Below are positions 36,601-46,431 of a stretch of DNA of 64,000 nucleotides, one piece after another. The notes beneath the pieces are model-generated. The model saw nothing but the letters and a program-made list of their open reading frames with translations. It was not told the origin of the DNA and made no database searches. Numbering within the stretch: the stretch's first letter is position 1; each line of letters starts with the position of its first letter. Source of the DNA: Cheilinus undulatus (lineage: Eukaryota > Chordata > Actinopteri > Labriformes > Labridae). The stretch is taken from positions 8,320,921 to 8,384,920 of the forward strand of contig NC_054885.1 of assembly GCF_018320785.1 (NCBI RefSeq), in the 5' to 3' direction. Made by a program: the position numbers and the translations under genes.

Positions 36601-39600
36601 CAGAAAACAGGAAGTGATGTGAAGACATTTCCATAAGGGACTGGCTAGAATGAACCGCTAATCTGAAGTGGTACAGGTCTCAGGTGCGATGTCGACGCTT
36701 TGAGTCAGTTTAATGACATCAGCGAGGTACCGTACCCTGAGGATGCCGGTCGGCAGACTGTCTGAAGACGCCACAAAGTTTCCCGTCCTCCTCAGGAGCT
36801 CATCGTCCTCTTCGTCCTCGTCTTCATCCTCAACATCAGCAGCTTCAGAAACAAGAGAAACTGAAATTGAGTACTGGAAAATGTGTCTTTCATTTTCTAA
36901 AGATTTCAAGGAAAAAAAACATCATTTCCCCCGACCTTTCCTCTTCTTCCTGTCGCTGATGTCTGCCCATGACGGAGTTCCTCCCATTGACTTCTGAAAC
37001 CTGAAACACACCTGGTCGGTATCACAGGTACGGTGTGTGGGTGTGTATTTATGGTTATATGTTTATGTGTGTTAACTCACTGCTCTCTCATTCTCTGCTG
37101 CAGCTTCTGTTTGGTCATAGTTGACTCCGCCTCTCCTTTCATCAGGTCTCTACGGAAACGATGCTTCATGTCCACCCTGAAACGCAAACACAGACAGAGA
37201 GCTGACACACCTGCAGACTGACAGCAGGTGTTTCTGTTCATCTTTAACTGGTTTCTGCTCTGACAAAGTCACCGCCACAAGTTTATTTAACATTCATTCA
37301 AATGTGAATCATGTAGTTTGTATACCGACAATAACTTGACTATATATTTGTATCAATAACTAATAATATATCTTAGAAACACAGTTGTGTTGCCTGCTTG
37401 ATGTGATGTTGTCATTGTTTGATGTTTATAGTATGTTATTTCTTTGAATTCCGATTACTTTACATTTTCTTTATATCTATCACAATACATCGTTTTGACT
37501 AATCTAAATTGACGACCCTATTTTTGAAAAACTTTTTTAATACCTCTGTCCCTTCTCATTTCCTGTTTTAACTCTGATTGATTTATCTTTTTTTATTTCT
37601 TCTAATTGCTTTCTGATGATTTATTTCTTTTTCTTTTATTGAATTCAATACTTCTTATATTTAAAGTCTTTATTTCCTCTTTTATTCCTGTTTTATTTTG
37701 TCTTAAGTACTAAGGTTTTGTTGTATTGCTTGTTTTAAGTTTTTTTCTTTTCTGTTTCTTTCCCCTTTTTATTTCATTTTAATTTCTTCCTACCTTTTCC
37801 CCCGCTCTTATGTTTTTGTTTTTTTTCTTTCTTATTGTTTTCTCTCAGTATTACAATGCCTTTATTACCTTAATTTTATGTTTCTTCTTCTGGGTTTTGG
37901 TTTTTATTCCCATTTCTTTCTATCAATTTCCTTTCAGTCATCATTAATTTTTTATTGGTTTATTTCTTCATTTTATTTCATATTATTTAATTCCCATTTC
38001 TTTTTATCCATATTATGTCATATGTTTTTATAAATTTTTATTGATTTATGATTTTTTTAAATTTCTTTTTAATTGCTCCACATTTATTTATTTTTTCCTA
38101 TTTTCAATTCTTTTATTTTTAAAGGTTTTTTGCTTCATCATGTCTTTTAATTTATTACTTTTCAGGTATTGTCCTTTATGACCTCAAGTTTACCTTCCTG
38201 ATTTATTTAAATGTATTACTTTATTTTTAATTTATTTAATGCATGTATATTGCTTTTATTTATTTTATTCCCATTTATGAATTTCCTTTTAATCCTTGTA
38301 ATGCCTTTCTTCCAAATCTTTTGCTTTATTTTTTTCTTTACAATTACAATTTCTTCAATATTGATTGCTTTGTATTTCTTTATTTGCTTTTACTTTTCTC
38401 TCTGCATGATTTGTGCATGTTTCACCCTCTTGGTTTCATTTTTCTGTTCAGTCATATTGTCTTGAATATTCTCTACTTTCTTTCTTGAAGATTTATTTTC
38501 TGGGCTTTTTATGCCTTTATTGACAGAGGAGGACAGTGGATAGAATTGGAAACAGGGATGAAAGAGTAAAAGAGGGGAGAGACGTGGGAAAAGAGCTGCA
38601 GTCCAGTCCCGGGACGTCCCTGCACACGGGGCGTAACCTAACCACTCGACCGTCTGTGCCCCAGTGTATTCTCTGTTTATGTTAATCAAAGCACTTTGTA
38701 AATTATTGTTATGAAGGGTCTCTATAAATAAAGCTATTAATGGCTGTAATGTTAAGTTGTAGCTTATAGTGATGCACAGCAGTCACAGACAGTCTGACAG
38801 CGTCCACACTCACTCTTCTTCCAGCTCGTCATCCTCGTCCACCCAGACAGGGGCTTTTTTGCTCGGCTGCAGATGATTTCCATCCTCAGCCTCTGACTCA
38901 GCTGACTCCTCCTCTTTGTCTTCCTCCAAGAGAGTCACAGTCTTCTCCTCATCCTCCTGCGCAAACACAGGAAGTGATGTCAGAAGAAGAGCTGGATAAA
39001 CACTTTTAAATTACTGTCTGAATGTGAGGACAGGGGGAAGCAGATGATATCATTAAGAAATATATTTAGGAAAAAATCATGATTGTTGGGATATAAGAGG
39101 TGTCCAGTCTAAATTCTAGATTCCATTCAGAAAGTTAATATCTATAAAAGATGCAGAAACAAATCAACACTGAACCTCTTCTTCCTATTAAAAAAAAACT
39201 AGGTTGATGTCCATCAACAAAGCTGAATCAGCTGATGCTTGTATTTTGCCCAACTTTTCTATATTCCTTAAATTATCACTGATTTATTCCTTAAGTTTCT
39301 AGACACATATCAGACTGTTTATATGCAGAGACCTTGCCTTGGGATGCTTTCAGACTTCCAAGCAAAAATCAAATTTCATAAACAACCTGAAAAATGTATC
39401 TGCAGTGGAAAAAAATGAATAAATAAACACTATAAATATAAAACAAAACAGGAAAAAACAAAAAGTCCTCAGATATTCTCCCTCAATATAAATTGAACAT
39501 TCACATTTATGTATTCTGCAGGGATGTTGATTGACTGTTGGGTAAAACAAGCTTAAACTACTGAAAAAATTAACTTGTTTGCCATTTTAGTCCAAATTTT

Positions 39601-40431
39601 TACAATCGTTGCAAAAACTATCAAAGCACGGAAATTTTGACGAACGAAAACAAGACTGTTTGATGACTGTTTAATTTTATAGTTAACTTATAAAAATTAC
39701 CCAAAGAATAATACCGACGGATTTTTATATGAATGATGACAGGAAGAGACTATAAATATTAAACTTGTTTAACAGCCGACGTCTTTTTGGACCGTTACGT
39801 CGCTGGGGGATAAACTGTGGAGGGGGGTGTAATGGTTTAAAGAGTGACCGTGCTACCTGGCGACTTTCAGCCGTTTACGTCCGTGGTTGTCGCAAGAAAG
39901 AGCGTGTCCTTACTACTACAACTTTGTACTTTCCTGCAAATATTTGGATAGCATTTAAGTAATAATAGTAAACAAATAATTATCATTTATTCCTCAAGAC
40001 ACTTTCGGACTGAAAATCCGTAATAACCGCGACAACAGCAGAAGCATTTGCCTGAAAGTCGCCGTCAGCACGGTTATCAGTTAAAATCGTAACACCGGGT
40101 GAACCAGACAAGTAATAACTTCCCCTCAGTTGCAGATAAATTGGGCTTTCCCTTGAGAATGACTAGATCCGCAGCTTTATAACGAGGTTTGGTGTGAGTT
40201 TACCTCCACCAGTCTCTCCACCAGCTCATCCTCCGCCCCGAACACCAGCTCCTCCAGCAGTTTCACCGAGCTGTCCTCCTCTCCCAGCACCGCCAGCTTC
40301 TTCACGTTTATCTGCCGTTTATTTTCCTCTCCCAGCGGGTCAAACTTCGGTAGTCTAGCCTTCTTTTTCTTCTTCTTAGCCGGTTCTGTGTTCACATCCT
40401 CCGGTAGCTTGATAACATTGACATCCTCCAT
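33658..40431 (-). CDS. utp18: U3 small nucleolar RNA-associated protein 18 homologue (UTP18)
   Basis: This is a WD40 subunit of the UTP-B module of the small-subunit processome, which acts in the nucleolus with U3 snoRNA on 18S pre-rRNA. Coding exons in order are 40204-40431, 38814-38956, 37081-37176, 36936-37000, 36736-36842, 36464-36589, 36199-36373, 36023-36123, 35777-35867, 35574-35697, 34180-34354, 33795-33937 and 33658-33682. All phases agree and give 532 codons plus stop, against 556 in human. The N-terminus has a lysine run and LLEELVFGAEDELV. Acidic stretches follow, then GGTPSWAD and RRTGNFVASSDSLPTGIL. The WD40 propeller (about 215-532) includes VQFHPSAQVVMTAGLDQSVS, DGKTNPKIQSI, GEVYVWDMRSSRC and NPKPLKAIMNL, and the protein ends HYKDF. 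A likely ATTAAA poly(A) signal is at 33447-33452 on this strand. It is intact, and recognition of the family is secure. Confidence 0.96.
33995..34156 (+). repeat. (CAT)n microsatellite in a utp18 intron
   Basis: Imperfect cat/tcatc runs sit between coding exons 34180-34354 and 33795-33937. They create spurious His- or Met-rich frames. Confidence 0.9.
34720..35345 (+). repeat. Minisatellite, about 77-bp unit, about 8 copies, utp18 intron
   Basis: The phrase ggccaaattttgagt recurs near 34722, 34793, 34857, 34936, 35015, 35247 and 35324, with worn copies between. Units also hold 'tcactcaaatttgg' and 'gtcatgactttt'. Spacing settles at 76-79 bases. It lies wholly inside the intron 34355-35573. 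Confidence 0.85.
37510..38480 (+). repeat. Very T-rich intron stretch of about 1 kb
   Basis: This part of the utp18 second intron is dominated by tttattt, tttcttt and ttaatt runs on the plus strand, so the transcript is A-rich. Degenerate repeats of 'tatttcttttaattcc' type are visible but no fixed period. Confidence 0.6.
38488..38664 (-). mobile_element. tRNA-derived SINE, second copy
   Basis: Same family and orientation as 21588-21762. The minus strand shows A-box-like ggtcgagtggttaggtta, a worn B box, and the caataaaggcataaaa tail. It is within the utp18 second intron. Confidence 0.65.
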
Positions 40432-41660
40432 GTTTTTTTTTTAAAACGTAAACAAACTAATTGAGAGGAAAGTGAAGATTTAAGAGCTCTGGGTACAGAA
40501 ATGTGAAATATCCAGCTCTGTTTTCATTCACATTCAGCTGCAAGTGTTCCCCATGTGGACTCCTCTGTTTTCATCATGTACTTCCGGGAGAATGACCTGA
40601 GAAACCAAGGCAGAAATTGAAAGTCTGCCCTCTAGCGGTGACAACATTTAACTAAGTTCATTAATTGGTTTGAAAATGATCTAATAAATATTCTCATTAC
40701 TACAGATTTTAATATCTATATTAAACCAAATTAATGCAATACTTGAGTACTTCCTCTATTTATCAATGATGTTTTTATGCAGGTCTAGAATATTTACTAT
40801 ATGTCAAATCAAAAACAGACAAGCATTTGCAGTTATTTCCCTCTCTCACAAACTCACAGTGGCAATTGATTTTATTTACTTTTGCAGAATTTATTCATGT
40901 ATTATACCAAATATAAATGAAAAGTGCTAATTTAAACACAACTACTAAAACAAAACAGAATAAAAAATAATAAAAAAATATTTTTATAATCCATCTTCAA
41001 TCATTCCTGCAGTTAGCTTTAGACTTAGCTGCTATATCAATTTCCCACAATGCAGGGTGTCTGCCTGTGGCAACCAATGGCACGCTGTTCTGTCATCACG
41101 TCATCCTTTGCCAAACAGCGCCTGTTAAAAACTGGAGGAGAGGGCCTGAATGACTCATAATGGAGAGAAAGAGACACAGAGAGGCCGTGATGTGTCCCGT
41201 GACTCAGACGAAGCCAATTCAACAAGTGCAAGGACGTTTTTCATATATAAATTTTTAAATAAGTTTTTTGCCACATAACTTTTTTTTTAGTATTGTTCTT
41301 GGGTCCCCAAGAGATGGGTAAACAAGTTTGTGCAAATAAGTCTTAATTCATTATTGTTTACTGTGTGTAATAAATAACTTTTAATTTGTTTATTTTTGTG
41401 GTTTTAGTCCAATGACTTAAAAAATAATAATAATGACATTACTGCAGCAAAAATATTCATAAAACCTAGGTTGTCCTGAATAAAAGGATGTTCAGGGCTT
41501 GACTGTGCACCACAGTTTTAAAGCTTTGAAGACAAAAAAGTCTAGGCAAGACAGAATGGTTAAGAAATAGCATACGCAGGTCAGAGGGTTAAATTGTGCA
41601 CTGACTTGTCTGCTGCTGGACCTGAGGCAGAAATAAAAAACATAGTGAGAGGAACAGAGA
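40432..41660. other. Gap between utp18 and wipf2; no gene seen
   Basis: The first 200 bases should be the utp18 5'UTR and promoter. The rest is AT-rich with no conserved reading frame. A short motif ccctctagcggtgac at about 40629 resembles common fish dispersed repeats. Confidence 0.5.
40580..40590 (-). promoter_or_regulatory. utp18: ETS-type site (ACTTCCGG) in the utp18 promoter
   Basis: The sequence acttccgggag lies about 150 bp upstream of the utp18 start codon. Read on the minus strand it contains CCGGAAGT, the consensus for ETS factors such as GABPA and ELK. Such sites close to the start are typical of TATA-less housekeeping and ribosome-biogenesis promoters. No TATA box is evident. Confidence 0.45.
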
Positions 41661-42775
41661 AATGTTTGAGAGTTTATTTCAGACTGCTGCGGTTAGAGTA
41701 CAGAGACCAGTTAGAGAGAGCATGCTGTTAAACCGGGACTCTATGAAACCATCAGTCCCAGTTTGAGTCTAAAGCTACGGTTATTACTACGGTTAGAACG
41801 ACTGTCTGTCCTCCTAATAAGTCACTTTAAACAGTATTAACATATTAGCTTTTTACAGTTTATGACTGAAGTTTTACAGCAAACAGTTTGTAAGGCAAAC
41901 AGGAGGAGGGGGTAGGGGGATGGACTTCCTGTCGCAGTTAACGATGCCCCAACATCTCTACTGCATGTGTGCAACCCTTAATCGGGCTTTGATCATCAAC
42001 CAATAAAAGATATTTCTCCCAAGTTTAAAAAAATGTTTGAATTAGCAAATTTTAGAATGAAGGATTTCACCAAACAGCCAAGAGCAAACAGGTAAATTTG
42101 AATTCTGCAATAAGGTGACAAAAATGTCCAAAGAATATTAGAAAAACTCTCCTGTATGTGTAATGACACCTCAAAAAAGTGATTTACAATATCAGGTTAC
42201 TGTTAGCAGTAATGTGACTGACTCTAAAAAGAGGTGAATGGAGTTTCATTGTTATAAGTTTGAGGTGAATCATGTTTAACTGCGACTGAAGCTCTTCACA
42301 CATCATTAAATACTTAATCGATAAAATCAAACCTAAACTTTCATATAAACCTCATTAGTTTAACCTGCAGATTTTTTTCAGTCCATAATACGTGACAACA
42401 GAAACAAGCTCACCCACATGATCCAAACACATAGAAATAAACTTAAATTTCAACCACAGCAGTAGAACTAAAGGAATGTCAACATGTGGCACTGAGAAAG
42501 GAAATTAACCCATTAATTTCATCCATCTGGGTTCATTAAGCTGTCTAGAGACAATGACATAGCAAAGTTTAAGTACTGAAAATGAGATAAGTGCAACATT
42601 AGCAGACTATGAAGCCAATGTTTTAGGATTTTTTCTAAATTTAAAGTTGTAATTTGAGAATAAAAAAAATACATTATGAGAAAAGCTTCAGTTTTCTGAC
42701 CAAATCAATAATACACAATCAAATCTTCAGGGTACAAATCATTCTAATATGACATAAAACCATTATTTAATGGAA

Positions 42776-42850
42776 AGTTATCCTTTTATGCAGATGATGT
42801 CTTAATTTATTGTAAATACTCATTTCAAGAATTACGAAAGCTTAAGTTGT
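42776..42850 (+). mobile_element. LINE reverse-transcriptase scrap (YADDVLIY)
   Basis: A 60-base stretch reads LSFYADDVLIYCKYSFQEL, containing the YADD catalytic box of L1-like reverse transcriptase. It is abruptly flanked by unrelated sequence. Confidence 0.5.
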
Positions 42851-42894
42851 GGTTTAGATTACTGAATCAAAGTTATCACAGAAATAAAGTGGGA

Positions 42895-43830
42895 TAGAAA
42901 GTAACTAATTACTTTTACTTAGATGACTAAAATTGAGTATTTTGGGGAGACTTTTACTTCTTTTTAAGCCATTTTTATCCAGAGTAACAATACTTTTACT
43001 TAAGTACAATGCTTCTGTACTCCCTCCACCTCACATTCCAAAACAGCTGTAGTACACAACAAAATATGGACAATTAATATCTCATGCTTATAAATTTAAG
43101 AGTTGATTTTAACTCCCAAAGTGTAACTTTAAAACCATTTAGAGTAAAATGGTCCTCAGTTTTGGAAGTTACTGGACAGTTTTGCTCTACCAGTGTTAGT
43201 TCAAATCTGTAGAGTCTTAGCTCTGTCCACTGTAATTTAAAATCTGTGTGGATGTGTGGGCGGAGTTTCCCATCATGCCTTTGGGCAGAGTGTTTACATG
43301 TGTTTAGTTGTGTTTAGATGTTGTACAGTGATCCCTGCTGGGGTTCTTTATGTCATATTTCATATTTGTCATTGTTGTTTTTGTTGTTCAACACATTTGT
43401 ACCATGAATGAAGCTATCCACTGAATTAGAGTTTATGCTCTAGGATGCACAGGGCGTTGATATGAATTGCTTTGCTATGAGGTTGACTCTGTGTTGTTTT
43501 TGCTAGAGGAGACCAGCCTTGCCACTGACTTTTAGGGGTCATTCAGCTCTGTCATACTGTAAAACATTTAATACTTTAAAGTGTAGTTTAAGTCTATGAG
43601 TTCAATTAATTTAGTCAATTTTGGTCTATTCTCTTGTTGTTCTATCCCAAAAGAAAAAACACAATTTTCCTCTATAACTCCACAATAGCTTCTTAGTACT
43701 TGAAGTAAACTTTAAATTAAATACTTTTACTTGAGATTTACAGACCAGTACTTTTACTTAGGTAAATTCTAACCAGAGTCACTGTACTTTTACTTGAGTA
43801 CAATAGTCTTGTACTTCTTCTACGTCTAAT
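42895..43830 (+). mobile_element. Possible MITE bracketed by 'acttttacttaagta' ends
   Basis: Related sequences at 42900-43030 and 43700-43830 share taatacttttacttaggta and tttacttgagtacaat phrases. They may be the two ends of one element or two copies. The flanks give no clean duplication. It lies in the wipf2 3' flank. Confidence 0.35.
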
Positions 43831-44148
43831 GATAAAGTTGCAACACTAACCCCACAAGTACAAATGATACAGCAGTAATATTTATGACTAACAAATTAAA
43901 TTCACATTTAGAAATCCATCACACATTTCAATTATGAGTTTTCACTTAAATCTCTAAATTTGAAGGTCATTATGTTTAATATTTTTGAGATTTTATCACA
44001 AAAAATATGATTGACTTTTTTTCCCTCATGATAATGATTTTTATTCTCAAATACCGCAACCTTGTCAGTGTATTTTTCATGTCTCCACCTGGAGGAAACA
44101 GAAATCTCCAGCAAGACTTGTAGTTTAGAGAAAAATTTCATCAGACTG

Positions 44149-44216
44149 ATGGTTTCAGCCTTCATCAGGGTCATGGGTCTGGATGATCCCGATGAAGGCA
44201 ACAAGCTGAAACCTGT
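44149..44216 (+). repeat. Inverted repeat (hairpin-forming)
   Basis: ggtttcagccttcatcaggg is answered by cccgatgaaggc and gctgaaacc after a loop of about 25 bases. The arms match except for a small bulge. The sequence resembles a dispersed fish repeat with a 'cctgatgaaggc' core. Confidence 0.6.
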
Positions 44217-44419
44217 TGGTCTACAAAAGTTCTCTGACCAGTGGATCTCGACTGGTTTAGTGTCAGGACCTACCACCACTTCCTCAATATGAAATTGTGA
44301 CCCACATTTCCTATGTTTTTCCATTATAACCAAATATTTTTAATGAAAAATGGGACAATTTGGACTTAAAATGGAACAGAAGATGTAATAAAACAAAGAC
44401 TAATAAAACAAAGACTTCT

Positions 44420-44520
44420 TGGGATATATATTTTTCCAGGTACAGATCTGTGACCCACTGAAAACAGCTCTGTGACCCACTTTTGGGTCCTGACCCACCA
44501 GCTGAGAACCATGGCTCTAA
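44420..44520 (+). mobile_element. hAT-type terminal fragment
   Basis: Ends tgggtcctgacccaccagct then gagaaccatgg, the right-end style of fish hAT non-autonomous elements. The left end was not paired with confidence. Confidence 0.4.
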
Positions 44521-45238
44521 ACTTCAAGCATTTCTGGAGATTTCCATTTTCTTCGAGGCTTTATTCATCTTCCATGCACTTTGAAAGCTGATAAAGCTGC
44601 ACCAGAAATGCCTACTTCAGCTCTGCTATGTTGTCTCCACCTGATTGCCATGCTCTCATTCTGTCATCACATGAAACACTTTGAATTATGGGTAATTTTT
44701 AACACTGCATTTAAAACAAAATAGGCGCCTTTATCATAGTGACAAATGCAAAACGCTCAGAGAAAGACGACTTGAAAAGAACATTTTAAAATGTTCTTAA
44801 GAGGAAGAGAAGGATAAAAAGGAACGAAGGATGTATTGAAAAAGAAGGGAAGGACAGACAGAATGATGGAGGAAAATAAGCAACATTTTCCAGCTCCTTT
44901 TAGAGGGTCTCAAGGTGTTCCCGGTTAAGGGTGGAAGTGACAGCTAGAGGGAGAAGGAACGACGTTGGTAGGAGGGGAAAGATGGGCCATAAAAGAAGGA
45001 AATAGAGGGATGAAGGGAGAACAGAAGGTGATGAAGAGGGCAAAAAAATATCTAGGAGAGAGGGAAGGAAGTGAGGATGGGAGGACATAGGGATGATAGA
45101 AGGATGTAAAATGCTGCAGGTGGAAGACTTCCTGTGTGACTGTGATTGTCTGTCCTTCCATCCCCTCACGATAGAGCAACATGATGCGCCCTGCCGGGCT
45201 AACTGCAGCAGGGAAGGAGTCTGAGGGGGTCAGGTAAC

Positions 45239-45244
45239 TTTATT
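45239..45244 (-). promoter_or_regulatory. wipf2: Candidate wipf2 poly(A) signal (AATAAA on minus strand)
   Basis: AATAAA on the minus strand lies about 1.2 kb past the wipf2 stop. Another lies at 41672-41677, which would give a 3'UTR of almost 5 kb, also plausible since the human gene has a long 3'UTR. The sequence alone does not decide between them. Confidence 0.3.
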
Positions 45245-45589
45245 CTGTCCATGTTGGCACTTATATAAACTCAACCTCCTCAGAAACGTATCCAGGTCTC
45301 TGTGGGAGATCACATCAGGTCACGTCCCGCCAAAATAAAGCATGTCAAAGAGCTGACATGATGCAGGTGAGCTGAGTATTTAAAGATGTTACACATGCCG
45401 TCCTGTCAGTCTGTAAACGGTTAATCCTTCGGAGTGAAATGGTCTCGGAGTACTTTTCGAGAACCTTCTAGATCCAAATCCAGCCTCCTAAAGGAGCTGA
45501 GATGAGGAGGATGTTGTCTTGTGACTTAGAACATCCATAACGAGAACGAGTTCAACATTTTGCTGATTCAACTTATGTCCAGGTTGAGC

Positions 45590-45720
45590 CAACCCTAAAA
45601 AGTGAAGCTCAAACATCTGACGCGCCCCCTACTGGCTGGCTGCAGTCCTTCAGAAGCAGGATTGGGTCAAACCAGACAACCGAAGCTTGTTAAAAGAAGT
45701 TTTCTTAAACATGATTTCTG
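45590..45720 (+). repeat. Dispersed repeat 'aaagtgaagc...ccccctactggctggctgcag', copy 1
   Basis: Shares aaaagtgaagc, acatctga and gccccctactggctggctg with copies at 47885-48060 and 48515-48660 in the same orientation, and with a scrap at 14231-14251 in the opposite orientation. Confidence 0.6.
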
Positions 45721-46431
45721 TCATAACGTTAGTTCTTATCATGCTAATTTATGACCTTGTGTTCGTTTTTAGGAGAGGTTTAGTTTAACTTACTTCTAAT
45801 GCTATAAAAGGGGTTTAAGCCAACAAATGCAGCTCCTGATTTACAGAGAGGAGACGAACACTCACACAATTCATTGAACTGAGCTTGATAAGACAAAAAT
45901 GTTACATTAACTCCTCTGAAACTCTCAGAGAAACTAAGTATGACAAGCATATTTTCTTGAAATGTTGAACTGTTCATGTTCATAATCCAGATTTTGCTTC
46001 GCAACACATTTAGTGTTTTATTTTGTTTAGTTAATATCCAGAGTCTGCGGACCCCTGCTGCAGCCTTCAGCTCCATGTACTGCCCTTCTCCAGACAGGTG
46101 GAGCAGCTAGTTTCAAACAAAAAGTGCAAGTGCAAAGAAAAAAAAACCTGCAGGGAGTTTTTGTTGAGAAAAGAAGCTAGAATAACCTTGCAGAACAGGA
46201 AGCCCATCATCATCATCACTCTGACCACTCTGCTAGACGTCCTGAGCGGTCTAATGCGGTCCTGCTGCGTCAGCCAATCAGATCAGTGCTCTCCTCAGCC
46301 AGTCAGTCACAATCTCTGATGAGGCGGTGATGTAGGCGACGATGATAATGAAGCTGGACGTCATGTAGTCAAACAGGATGGAGGGTAGTTAATGGGAGTT
46401 TGTGGTCCAGCTGTGACGTCCGTGTCATTGT

